From Corynebacterium poyangense (GTDB lineage: Bacteria; Actinomycetota; Actinomycetes; Mycobacteriales; Mycobacteriaceae): a stretch of 64,000 bases of DNA. Positions 9,238 through 17,268 of this stretch are shown here, one piece after another; within the stretch, counting starts at the first letter, position 1; every line of letters starts with the position of its first letter. The stretch lies in the NCBI RefSeq assembly GCF_014522205.1, contig NZ_CP046884.1, positions 1,736,001 to 1,800,000 on the forward strand, read 5' to 3'. Below the pieces are notes generated by a model. The model worked only from the letters and a program-made list of their open reading frames with translations, ran no database searches and was not told the origin of the DNA. The translations under genes were made by a program, and so were the position numbers.

Positions 9238-10926
9238 GTGAGCACTCGTCCTTTTCTTGAAGTCGAATCAAAGTTTGCAGTCGAGGAAACTATCGACATA
9301 CCGGATCTAACCAGCATCCAACACGTCGATCATCTCAAAGAGACTGTTTCACACAGCTTATCCGCTATCTATTATGACACTGCAGATCTGCGCTTAACTC
9401 GAGCAAAGATTACTCTTCGCCGGCGTAGCGGGGGTAAAGACGACGGCTGGCATATCAAGTTTCCTTCAGCCGAAGGACGCCTAGAAATTCACGCTGAACT
9501 AGGTGAGCCAGTAGACGGGGTGTACCAGGTGCCTCAAGAAATTAAAGAACAAGTGCTTTCCCTTATTCGGCGCGAACCTCTCACACCAATCGCTCAAGTA
9601 GATAATGAAAGAACTGAATACCTCCTCGCTGATTCAGCAGACCACGCTATCGCTGAATTCTGTGACGATAAAGTGACTGCTTTTTCTTTTCTTCCTGGGG
9701 GAAAGCAACGCTCCTGGCGTGAATGGGAAATCGAACTCAGCGATGCCCAAGCTAGCGATATTGATAATCAAGCTCTCTTGCGCTCAGCTACCGCTCTATT
9801 TATTGGTGCTGGGGCAAAGGCTTCACATAGCCCCTCTAAATTGCTCTTCGCACTTGGCGAAAGCATCAATAATGTGCAACCAGCACACGCATCGCGTCAG
9901 CTTGATCAGTCCTCCCCAGCAGCCGGAGTTATTCAGGCCTTGAGCGCAAATCGTGACAAGCTCATTTCCTATGATCCCAAGGTCCGTAGAGACGAATGGG
10001 ATTCCATTCACCAGATGAGAGTTGCTACCAGAGAGCTGCGAAGTCACCTTCAAACATTTGAAGGAATTTTGGTGGGAGAACGCATCCACTATTTAGAAGA
10101 AGAACTCAAGCTTCTCGCTAGTTTATTGGGCGTAGCACGAGATGCCGAGGTAGTAGAGAAACGTTTCCATACCCTGTTAGAGCAGGAGGACTCTGATGCT
10201 ATCGACGACAATGTTAGACGCCATGTTCGCGAAGATATGTCCCGAGAGTATCGACGCGCCCATCGCCGAGTGGTCGCCGTTCTCAATTCTGATCGCTATC
10301 TAGACATGCTAGATGCCTTAGATGAGCTCGTGCACTGTCCTCCTTTAGCGGAGGACTCTCCGGCCTCATCAGCAGAAGAATCACCAGGTGATTCCTCTGA
10401 AAACTCGGAAGAAGTAGGCGATCACCAAGAGGACACTCTCACCGCGGAAGAGACTCTACTGCTTCACCTCGATAAGGCCTATCGCAAGCTCCGTCGCCGG
10501 CATGAGTTGGTGACCGCAACCCGAAACGACCATTCAATTCCGCTCAAGGAAAGAGAAGTTCATCTTCATGACATGCGGAAAGCGGCGAAACGGCTGCGTT
10601 ACTCTGCTGAGGCTGTCGGCGCGGCCACTGGCCTAAAAACCAAGAAATTAAGCCAAGCGTGCAAGCGTATGCAGTCTCTTCTCGGCGATTTCCAAGATGC
10701 AGTTACTGCGCGGGAAATTCTGCTGAAGAAAGCACATCGCGCTCGAAAGAAAGGGGAAGACACCTTTGGATATGGTCTGTTATATCAGCGGGAAAGATAT
10801 AACGGCCTTGAGGCGCTGAAAGACTATGACAAGGTGGCTGAGGATATTCGCCAGGCGCATCAAAAGTTGTCTAGGAACACGAAGAAGAAGAGGAAGAAGC
10901 AAACAAGAAAAGGCGGGAAAAAGTAG
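9238..10926 (+). CDS. CYTH and CHAD domain protein (polyphosphate-related)
   Basis: About 562 residues. The N-terminal CYTH (triphosphate tunnel) fold covers roughly residues 1-200, beginning EVESKFAV and with a Lys/Arg-rich strand ITLRRRSGGKDDGWHIKFP. The CHAD domain follows, with its two signature helices HQMRVATRELRSHLQTF and LHDMRKAAKRLRYSAEA. These are interrupted by an acidic Ser/Glu-rich insert of about 35 residues, and the protein ends in a Lys-rich tail. CHAD domains bind polyphosphate and often locate to granules; CYTH domains hydrolyse inorganic or organic triphosphates. The GTG at 9238 is chosen because AGAGGAG lies 6 nt before it. An in-frame ATG at 9217 would place that site inside the gene. 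Confidence 0.85.
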   Translation: MSTRPFLEVESKFAVEETIDIPDLTSIQHVDHLKETVSHSLSAIYYDTADLRLTRAKITLRRRSGGKDDGWHIKFPSAEGRLEIHAELGEPVDGVYQVPQEIKEQVLSLIRREPLTPIAQVDNERTEYLLADSADHAIAEFCDDKVTAFSFLPGGKQRSWREWEIELSDAQASDIDNQALLRSATALFIGAGAKASHSPSKLLFALGESINNVQPAHASRQLDQSSPAAGVIQALSANRDKLISYDPKVRRDEWDSIHQMRVATRELRSHLQTFEGILVGERIHYLEEELKLLASLLGVARDAEVVEKRFHTLLEQEDSDAIDDNVRRHVREDMSREYRRAHRRVVAVLNSDRYLDMLDALDELVHCPPLAEDSPASSAEESPGDSSENSEEVGDHQEDTLTAEETLLLHLDKAYRKLRRRHELVTATRNDHSIPLKEREVHLHDMRKAAKRLRYSAEAVGAATGLKTKKLSQACKRMQSLLGDFQDAVTAREILLKKAHRARKKGEDTFGYGLLYQRERYNGLEALKDYDKVAEDIRQAHQKLSRNTKKKRKKQTRKGGKK

Positions 10927-10985
10927 CGGAGAAAGCGCCTCACACGGGTTAAAGTGGGGCGCAAAAACTAAATGTAAGTACTGTT

Positions 10986-11192
10986 TTAGTTTTCCCAGGA
11001 TGGGGGTTGTCCCCAATTGTCATCTGAATCAGCGTCGGCGGCTTTGTTTCGCTCAGCCGCTATGCTGAGCGCCTGGCGAGCTTCTGCTTCAGATGAATAG
11101 GGGCCCATTCTATTGTCCCAACCCTTTTCTTTCCCCTGGGATACTTCTCCCGTGGAAGGGTCATAAAACCACTGAGTATCGTCATTGCACAT
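10986..11192 (-). CDS. Small conserved actinobacterial protein (SPOR-like annotation)
   Basis: 68 residues. The core WFYDPSTGEVSQGKEKGWDNRMGPYSSEAEARQAL... matches a small actinobacterial family often labelled SPOR-domain or, wrongly, methionine aminopeptidase. The WYY-TGEV-QGK-WDNRMGPY pattern and an acidic Trp-containing tail are characteristic. Its function is unknown. The ATG at 11192 is preferred over an upstream in-frame start at 11213 because AAGGA lies 9 nt before it. It is convergent with the CYTH-CHAD gene and divergent from the galactokinase-like gene. Confidence 0.7.
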   Translation of the reverse strand: MCNDDTQWFYDPSTGEVSQGKEKGWDNRMGPYSSEAEARQALSIAAERNKAADADSDDNWGQPPSWEN

Positions 11193-11290
11193 GTGATCAC
11201 GTCCTTGCAGCATTAATCATGAACTCGGGAAACGCACATTCCACCGCGTTTGCGTGGCTCTTTATAGTATGGCACCAGGCTACCGGGTTT

Positions 11291-11305
11291 GCTGTTAAGA
11301 ACAGC
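11291..11305. repeat. Perfect inverted repeat in the galactokinase-like gene leader
   Basis: GCTGTT-AAG-AACAGC, 6-bp arms with a 3-nt centre, about 63 nt before the ATG at 11368. It could be an operator. No regulator can be assigned. Confidence 0.35.
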
Positions 11306-11367
11306 TATTAAAGTAAAAACAGTTCAATACCAGCGTTTGCCCGCTGCCCCAATGATGAGGAGTCACC

Positions 11368-12675
11368 ATGCCCCAGTGGAATAACACTGAATTCCAGGGT
11401 GAAGACCTACCCTGCAAGCTCGCGGCTACCCACCATGAGATTTTTCATCAACGACCTCAGCTCGTAGCCCAAGCTCCAGGGTCGTGGCCCCTTATTGGAG
11501 AACACACCGACTATTTCGGAGGAATCGCACTCTATGGTTTAGTCAACCGGAATCTCTATCTGGCGTTGACACCCAACAAGAAGTCAACGATCGATCTCCG
11601 AATTCTTGACTCAGAGAGTTTCGAGGCATGCCTAGAACGCTCGGGTTGTGTGGAACTGAATGATTTTTTGTCGAAGACCTCGTCAGAAGAAAAATCTCCA
11701 CACACCTATGCACAGAATTCCAGCGATGTGGTGAGGCTACTGGCCGCCACCACATCTGCATTGATGCAACGTCAGCTCTTAAGTCGCCATCACCTTGGGT
11801 GGGACATCACCGTCGTCACTAATATCCCGAGGGATATTGGACTAGGTGAAGAAACCGCACTACAAGCAGCTTTTGCCCTGGCGTTGTTATCACATAATCA
11901 TCAGGTTGATGTACCAACCCGAGCCCGGTTGAGCGAACTGGGGGCCCAAGCCTCTGAACTCATCCACCCAGGTTTAGCCACCAAATCCCGACTCACCGCC
12001 GTGCTTCGCGGCGCCGATTCCGGATTCTGCGCTGTCGATCATGCTGACGGTGCAGTGACCCGAAGCCCTGGCATCGATTCCTCCCGATATCACACCCTCG
12101 GTATCTATCCTCACGCGCATCACACCCAAGCATCTGTCGTGGAGAACCAGGTCGATGCTCAGCAAATTGCCCATGACCTTGAGCAACGTAAAGCCTTGTG
12201 CGAAAATGCTGCTCACGGATTCGGCGTCGGTTTGTTGCGATTATTACCTCAAGCAACCACCCGCGTCCCGGAGTGGTTGCGCGCCTATCACCAAGTTCAC
12301 GATGATTCTTCTCAACCAGCAGTGAGCGACGCCGAGAAATGGCTGAACTTTTGGGAAGCAGAAATCCAGCGAGCCAAAGATATAACCAACGCCTTGCACT
12401 CACATCGCTACGCTGAAGTGTGGGCAGTGATAAACCAATCTCGGCACGATATAACCGCACACTATGGCCTCAATGGCCCCGAAGACGCCCTTTGTTCATT
12501 AGCACTTCAACAAGGAGCCCTATCTGCCCGCCCGCTTGTGGCCGGGATTCATTCTTCCGCAGTAGCGTTCGTGGAACGCAACCATAGCCAAGATTTTTGC
12601 ACCCACCTGCACAATGTAGGCATTCACACTACCGATTTGCCAGAGGGAAATCCGGCCAGAGTTATCCCTGTCTAG
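11368..12675 (+). CDS. Galactokinase-fold protein with lost catalytic motifs
   Basis: 435 residues, normal galactokinase length. The N-terminal signature is recognisable (PLIGEHTDYFGG near residues 41-52, the sugar-binding loop). The other GHMP-kinase motifs are not: the phosphate loop, normally PxGAGLSSSAA, reads IPRDIGLGEETAL (residues 153-165). The segment that normally carries the catalytic aspartate (GxxDQ) reads PGLATKSRLTAVL (near 201-213) with no Asp. The C-terminal Gly-rich motif reads AGIHSSAVAFV. By sequence it is unlikely to phosphorylate galactose. The frame is intact and the ribosome site is good (GAGGAG, 5 nt before ATG), so it appears to be kept as a protein rather than a decaying pseudogene. 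Confidence 0.8.
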   Translation: MPQWNNTEFQGEDLPCKLAATHHEIFHQRPQLVAQAPGSWPLIGEHTDYFGGIALYGLVNRNLYLALTPNKKSTIDLRILDSESFEACLERSGCVELNDFLSKTSSEEKSPHTYAQNSSDVVRLLAATTSALMQRQLLSRHHLGWDITVVTNIPRDIGLGEETALQAAFALALLSHNHQVDVPTRARLSELGAQASELIHPGLATKSRLTAVLRGADSGFCAVDHADGAVTRSPGIDSSRYHTLGIYPHAHHTQASVVENQVDAQQIAHDLEQRKALCENAAHGFGVGLLRLLPQATTRVPEWLRAYHQVHDDSSQPAVSDAEKWLNFWEAEIQRAKDITNALHSHRYAEVWAVINQSRHDITAHYGLNGPEDALCSLALQQGALSARPLVAGIHSSAVAFVERNHSQDFCTHLHNVGIHTTDLPEGNPARVIPV

Positions 12676-12679
12676 GGGC

Positions 12680-13089
<410 letters not shown>

Positions 13090-13098
13090 GCGGACATC

Positions 13099-13127
13099 AG
13101 TGTAGCACCAGGCTAGTTCCCCTAGAA
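13099..13127 (-). promoter_or_regulatory. rnpB: Probable rnpB promoter
   Basis: On the minus strand TTCTAG (13127-13122), a 17-nt spacer and TACACT (13104-13099). The start expected about 7-9 nt downstream falls close to the 5' end of the P1 helix. Confidence 0.5.
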
Positions 13128-13208
13128 GCAACAGTGGAGGCGCTGAACAGTCCAAGCAGGACTAGCTTTTCTTCTTGTCGACTCAACCAGCTAAGCCGTG
13201 CCCATTTT

Positions 13209-13544
13209 TTAAAGCTGTGATTGTTCTAAGGCTGCTTGAGCTCGGTCCCGGTTATTCCGCAACGCATGAACTTCATTATGGGCTTCTTGAAGTTCGCTAG
13301 CTAAATCTGCGATTCGGCATTTTAGGAGATACCGCTGATCACGAGCTTCTTGACGTTGTGTGTCGCTGATATTCGGGGAGTTAAGTTGTTCCCGCAACTG
13401 ACGCTCCTGGCGTCGATACTCTCTTTCCTCATCCTGAATCCGCACAATATCATCTTCAATATCGTGAAGCGCTTGTTCCGCCGCACGATAAGCCCGCTCC
13501 AGTCGTAAATATTCGGGGTTATCGCTATCATCCATCCTGGCCAT
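13209..13544 (-). CDS. Short coiled-coil protein coupled to Nif3
   Basis: 111 residues, almost entirely charged heptad-like helix (LRLERAYRAAEQALHDIEDD..., LRNNRDRAQAALEQSQL). The start ATG overlaps the last base of the Nif3 stop codon and uses AAGGAG upstream, so it is translationally coupled. In related actinobacteria the gene after Nif3 usually encodes a longer protein with an N-terminal coiled coil and a C-terminal four-cysteine zinc ribbon (COG1579). This product contains only the helical part and a single Cys. It may be a reduced version of that protein; its function is unknown. Confidence 0.65.
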   Translation of the reverse strand: MARMDDSDNPEYLRLERAYRAAEQALHDIEDDIVRIQDEEREYRRQERQLREQLNSPNISDTQRQEARDQRYLLKCRIADLASELQEAHNEVHALRNNRDRAQAALEQSQL

Positions 13545-14701
13545 TACGCTCCTTCCTGGTGTCCATTTTTTCGTGGATGCGCCGACAGCGTCCACGGGTC
13601 GGTCCGAAGAGAAATTATTTCGGTGGTTACATCTGCCTCGCGCGAAATTATCTCTTCGGCTTGGCTGGTCCACGGAAATTCGCTAGCCCAGTGTGCGGTA
13701 TCAATAACCGCCGGCCCGCCAGCACGCAAATACTCATCTACCGGGTGGTGCCGTAAATCACTGGTTAGGTACACATCCACTCCCAGTCCTCGCACAACAT
13801 CCAGGAAGCTATCCCCTGCGCCTGAAGAAACCGCTACCTTTTTGACAATTTGTTCTGGATCGCCGGCGCATCGGATCCCCCACGCGGTTTCCGGAAGCGC
13901 ATCAGCAACTTGCTGGCAAAACTCCTTCAACGTCATCGGTTCTGGGAGCTCCCCAATCCGCCCCAGTCCCGGAGCCTCTCGGGGGTCTAAATCATCGGCG
14001 AGCGGCACAATATCGAAAGCGGGTTCCTCATAGGGGTGGGCATAGCGCAGAGCCGACAAAATAGCTGCTCGTTTTGCCTTTGGTGCCACAAATTCCACGC
14101 GTATTTCCTGATCCCGGTACAGCTTCCCTACTTCTCCGAGCGTCGGGTGTGCTCCCTCTTGTGGACGGAACTGACCGGTTCCTTCCAAATCAAAACTGCA
14201 GCAATCGTAGTCCCCTATTTCCCCCGCCCCGGCTGAAAAGAGCGCTGTTTTTAGGTTCGACGCATACTCGGCAGGAACATGCACCCCCCATCGGTCTTTC
14301 GCAGCTCCCGGTTTGGGCGCGATGGGTGCACCGGGGTGTATGCCTACCAACTCAGCTAAACGATCATTTACTCCTGGGCGGGCGGAATCAGCATTGGTGT
14401 GCGCAGCAAAGAGGGCTACCCCATGTCGAATCAGCAAGTGCAGTACTTTTCCCTTCGGGGTATCCGCAGCAACACTATGTACTCCGCGCAAGAGGAGCGG
14501 ATGATGAACCACTAACATGTCCGCGCCAACTTCGATAGCTTGTTCTGCCACCTCAAGGGTGCAATCCAACGCAAAAGCTACTTTTTCTACCTTATCTTCC
14601 GGGTCGCCACACACTAACCCCACTTTGTCCCAGCTTTCAGCCAAACTCGGCGGGTAGGCCTTATCCAAAATCTCTCGGATTTCCCTAACAGTACTGCTCA
14701 T
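13544..14701 (-). CDS. Nif3-like dinuclear metal centre protein
   Basis: 385 residues, the long Nif3 form with a central PII/CutA-like insert. Metal-ligand motifs are DMLVVHHPLLLRG near residues 59-71 and HTNAD near residue 100 at the N-terminal half, with the C-terminal half supplying DLRHHPVDEY (about 314-323) and VIDTAHWASEF (near 335). The family forms hexameric rings; its cellular role is still unsettled, with GTP cyclohydrolase I type 2 being an old label. It is first of a two-gene unit with the coiled-coil protein. The 198-nt region upstream, shared with the divergent phosphatase gene, shows only the phosphatase -10 element. Confidence 0.9.
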   Translation of the reverse strand: MSSTVREIREILDKAYPPSLAESWDKVGLVCGDPEDKVEKVAFALDCTLEVAEQAIEVGADMLVVHHPLLLRGVHSVAADTPKGKVLHLLIRHGVALFAAHTNADSARPGVNDRLAELVGIHPGAPIAPKPGAAKDRWGVHVPAEYASNLKTALFSAGAGEIGDYDCCSFDLEGTGQFRPQEGAHPTLGEVGKLYRDQEIRVEFVAPKAKRAAILSALRYAHPYEEPAFDIVPLADDLDPREAPGLGRIGELPEPMTLKEFCQQVADALPETAWGIRCAGDPEQIVKKVAVSSGAGDSFLDVVRGLGVDVYLTSDLRHHPVDEYLRAGGPAVIDTAHWASEFPWTSQAEEIISREADVTTEIISLRTDPWTLSAHPRKNGHQEGA

Positions 14702-14886
14702 TTACCCTTTATTCCTTCCACCCAGTTCCTCCAGCTCTACGGCGAGGCGTCGCCAACGTACTCAGCAGTTTTTCCTGACCCTAGCGAGGTTCTCCACCGT
14801 CACCACTGAGCCATATTTTTTCTGGGCCCCAAGTCTAGCGAGTAACCACCAACCCTCTCCAACTTTCTGTCATCATCCTCGGCCAT

Positions 14887-14892
14887 TAATCT
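14887..14892 (+). promoter_or_regulatory. Predicted -10 element, leaderless phosphatase transcript
   Basis: TAATCT with exactly 7 nt to the ATG at 14900. No Shine-Dalgarno sequence is present. Confidence 0.45.
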
Positions 14893-14899
14893 GGGTCCT

Positions 14900-15421
14900 A
14901 TGCCTGATACTCATTCTTCGCATTCCGATCCTGCCGCTCAGCGCCCCTTACATATCGATGTAGTATGCACCGGCAATATTTGTCGGTCCCCCATGGGGGA
15001 AGTCATTATTCGACACTTCATTGAAGACGCTGGTCTCAGCAAGGCCGCTACGGTAACATCCTGCGGTCTCGGCGGATGGCATGTTGGTGATTCCGCTGAT
15101 GAACGCGCACTTCGGGAACTATCTTTGCACGGCTATGACGGGTCTCAGCATCGTGCTAGCCAGTTTGGTCAGTTTGATGCCGACGCGGATCTTCTTATTG
15201 CTATGGACACTGGGCACGTGTCACGGTTAATAGCCAGCGGAGTTCCTGAATCGAAAATCCGTTTACTGCGTAGTTTTGATCCAGACAGTCCGGAACAGGC
15301 AAGCGTCGAGGATCCTTACTATGGCGGAGCCGAAGGATTTAGTATCACACGGCAACAAATTGAAGCAGCCGTTCCCGGGATTCTGGACTGGATCCGCACC
15401 CATCCAGCCTTCGTGGAGTAA
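14900..15421 (+). CDS. Low-molecular-weight protein tyrosine phosphatase
   Basis: 173 residues. The P-loop VCTGNICRSP places the nucleophile at Cys23 and the phosphate-binding Arg at 29. The general-acid Asp is in SVEDPYYGG near residue 135. These are all the residues needed for the cysteine phosphatase mechanism. In relatives such enzymes act on phosphotyrosine proteins or arsenate. The N-terminus is about 15 residues longer than usual and Ser/His/Pro-rich. SURF1 follows after 86 nt. Confidence 0.92.
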   Translation: MPDTHSSHSDPAAQRPLHIDVVCTGNICRSPMGEVIIRHFIEDAGLSKAATVTSCGLGGWHVGDSADERALRELSLHGYDGSQHRASQFGQFDADADLLIAMDTGHVSRLIASGVPESKIRLLRSFDPDSPEQASVEDPYYGGAEGFSITRQQIEAAVPGILDWIRTHPAFVE

Positions 15422-15493
15422 ACGATAAGGCTAGGTGACCACGCTTCGTTGTCTCATCCCGAGACATCCCCTGGTTTTCTTAGCCCTAGGGTT

Positions 15494-15499
15494 TATGCT
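15494..15499 (+). promoter_or_regulatory. Predicted -10 element for SURF1
   Basis: TATGCT, 8 nt before the GTG at 15508. No Shine-Dalgarno sequence is present. Confidence 0.35.
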
Positions 15500-15507
15500 G
15501 AGAAACT

Positions 15508-16455
15508 GTGAGCAGCATGGAGCAGAATTCTCGACAATCACCCACCTGGCGATCTTTCCTCACCCCTGGATGGATTATGTCGTTGATCGCCATTGTTGCT
15601 TTTTCTTATTTTGCGTTTACCGTCCTCGCCCCCTGGCAGCTCCATAAAAACACCGCCATCGGTCAGCGCAATGAGCAAATTGATCAGGCTTTTAAGAAAG
15701 ACCCTGTTCCCTTTACCACGGTCTTTGCCCTACCTGAGGGAACAATCAACGCGGATCAAGAATGGACGCGAGTAAGCATGAGCGGCCAATTTTTGCCGGA
15801 TCATGAAGTTCTGTTGCGCTTACGCTCGGTCAATGACAACCCGGCCTACCAAGTCCTTACTCCTTTCCGTACAGATAATGGCGAGGTTTTTCTCATCAAT
15901 CGCGGCTATGTTCCCTCTGGAGAGGGAATCCCTCCTATTGATCCTGCCCCCACCAACCCCACCCACATCGAGGGCGTGGCTCGTCTGGATGAAGCTCTGC
16001 CTAACTCTCAGCCACTTGATGAAGGCGGGTATCACCAGGTCTATGGGATCAATACTGAACAGGTCTCCCAGATAACTCGCCTGCCCTTAGCCCATGACTA
16101 TGTTCAGCTAACGTCTGGGTCGGTAGGAGAACTGACTGCTATTCCGGTACCTAAACTTGATCGCGGCTCCCATCTTTCTTATGGGTTGCAGTGGATTGGT
16201 TTTGGGATCATGGCCCCCGCCGGCTTAATTTATTTCGTGTATGCCGAGCTCAAGGAACGCCGTCGTGAACGAAAAGAAAGTGAAGAACTCGAGGCCGCCG
16301 AGGGGAAGAGCGACGACTCTCTGCCGACAACATCTATCGTGCCGGCAGAAGAAACTGAACTGGTTTCTCGACAAAGTGTCCAAGATCGCTACGGCGGGCA
16401 GCATCGCAATTACTGGCAGAAACGTCAAGCGAAAAAATCCCGCGAACGGTTTTAA
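15508..16455 (+). CDS. SURF1 family cytochrome oxidase assembly protein
   Basis: 315 residues with two membrane helices flanking an extracytoplasmic domain, the SURF1 topology. Helix 1 is near residues 21-41 and is followed by APWQLHKN; helix 2 (LQWIGFGIMAPAGLIYFVYA) is near 226-245. Between them lie VFLINRGYVP and the VQLTSGS region typical of the family. It probably helps heme a insertion into the aa3 oxidase. A charged C-terminal tail of about 65 residues (KERRRERKESEELEAAE...) is cytoplasmic. The start is GTG 15508; an internal ATG at 15517 is possible. Confidence 0.9.
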   Translation: MSSMEQNSRQSPTWRSFLTPGWIMSLIAIVAFSYFAFTVLAPWQLHKNTAIGQRNEQIDQAFKKDPVPFTTVFALPEGTINADQEWTRVSMSGQFLPDHEVLLRLRSVNDNPAYQVLTPFRTDNGEVFLINRGYVPSGEGIPPIDPAPTNPTHIEGVARLDEALPNSQPLDEGGYHQVYGINTEQVSQITRLPLAHDYVQLTSGSVGELTAIPVPKLDRGSHLSYGLQWIGFGIMAPAGLIYFVYAELKERRRERKESEELEAAEGKSDDSLPTTSIVPAEETELVSRQSVQDRYGGQHRNYWQKRQAKKSRERF

Positions 16456-16491
16456 CTCAATGGTGAGCTTTGACCGTTAACGGGATTATAG

Positions 16492-16567
16492 TGGTGCGCT
16501 CCGACGGGCTCGAACCGCCGACCTGCTGGGTGTAAACCAGCTGCTCTTCCAGCTGAGCTAGGAGCGC
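16492..16567 (-). tRNA. tRNA-Val (anticodon TAC)
   Basis: Cloverleaf on the minus strand: acceptor GCGCTCC/GGAGCGC, D arm GCTC...GAGC, anticodon stem GCTGG/CCAGC with loop TTTACAC (anticodon TAC), T arm GGCGG-TTCGAGC-CCGTC, discriminator A and an encoded CCA end. It lies between SURF1 and the DUF3052 gene. Confidence 0.97.
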
Positions 16568-16614
16568 TTGGCACGATCACATACCCTAGCATGAGTTGTG
16601 CCAAAACAATAATC

Positions 16615-17043
16615 CTAGCGTCGATTTCCGCGTTGTACCAGGCAGGAGCCCTGCCACTGGCCTAGACGCTCAGCGCTTGTCTGGACCAATCCTGCCAATT
16701 GTGCGGCTTCGTTGATCTCCCCTGGAGCAATAGTTCCAGGTTTGCCCGCGCCAGGGGTAAGTAACCAAATGGAGCCGTTGTCGGCAAGATTTCGGAGCAC
16801 ATCTACCAAACCGTCAACGAGGTCCCCGTCCTCGGAACGCCACCACATCAGCACAATATCGCAGATTTCATCGGTGTCTTCATCAAGAAGTTCTTCCCCA
16901 ATGACATCTTCGATAGCCTCAGAAATGGAGCTGTCGCAATCCGTATCCCACCCTACTTCCTGGACAGTTTGTCCTGGTTTTAGGCCTAGAAGCTGCGCAT
17001 ATTCTTGCGCGTGCTCACTCACGGCCCCCAGAGCCTCGTCCAC
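16615..17043 (-). CDS. DUF3052 family protein
   Basis: 142 residues, soluble and acidic. The sequence LLGLKPGQTVQEVGWDTDCD, DIVLMWWRSEDGDLVDGLVDVL and GSIWLLTPGAGKPG is the characteristic DUF3052 pattern of actinobacteria. Its function is not established. It is divergent from aceE, as is usual in corynebacteria and mycobacteria. The GTG start is preceded by GAGGAGG at about 9 nt. Confidence 0.9.
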   Translation of the reverse strand: MDEALGAVSEHAQEYAQLLGLKPGQTVQEVGWDTDCDSSISEAIEDVIGEELLDEDTDEICDIVLMWWRSEDGDLVDGLVDVLRNLADNGSIWLLTPGAGKPGTIAPGEINEAAQLAGLVQTSAERLGQWQGSCLVQRGNRR

Positions 17044-17254
17044 TGTGATGTTCCTCCTCGGAAGTCGATGTACCCGTTATGGGTCACAAATTTTTTCACT
17101 GTATGTCCGTAGGATACAAGGTCACTCCCCGAAGGTCTCGTTACCTACCACTTTTCTTTTCCATTCGGGGGGAGGAAAGTTTTAGTTCTCCTGGTGCTCA
17201 CTTCATCCACTTTGGGACGTATTGTTGATGGAGTATGACCCACTGCAGTTTTTC

Positions 17255-17261
17255 AAGGAGG
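17255..17261 (+). promoter_or_regulatory. aceE: Strong ribosome binding site of aceE
   Basis: AAGGAGG with 7 nt to the ATG at 17269, the strongest Shine-Dalgarno in the window. This fits an abundant enzyme. Confidence 0.8.
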
Positions 17262-17268
17262 TTTTTTC

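Noticed and set aside
13545..13673. N-terminal extension of the coiled-coil protein
   Set aside because: It would run through the 3' part of the Nif3 gene in another frame; the coupled ATG at 13544 with AAGGAG is better.
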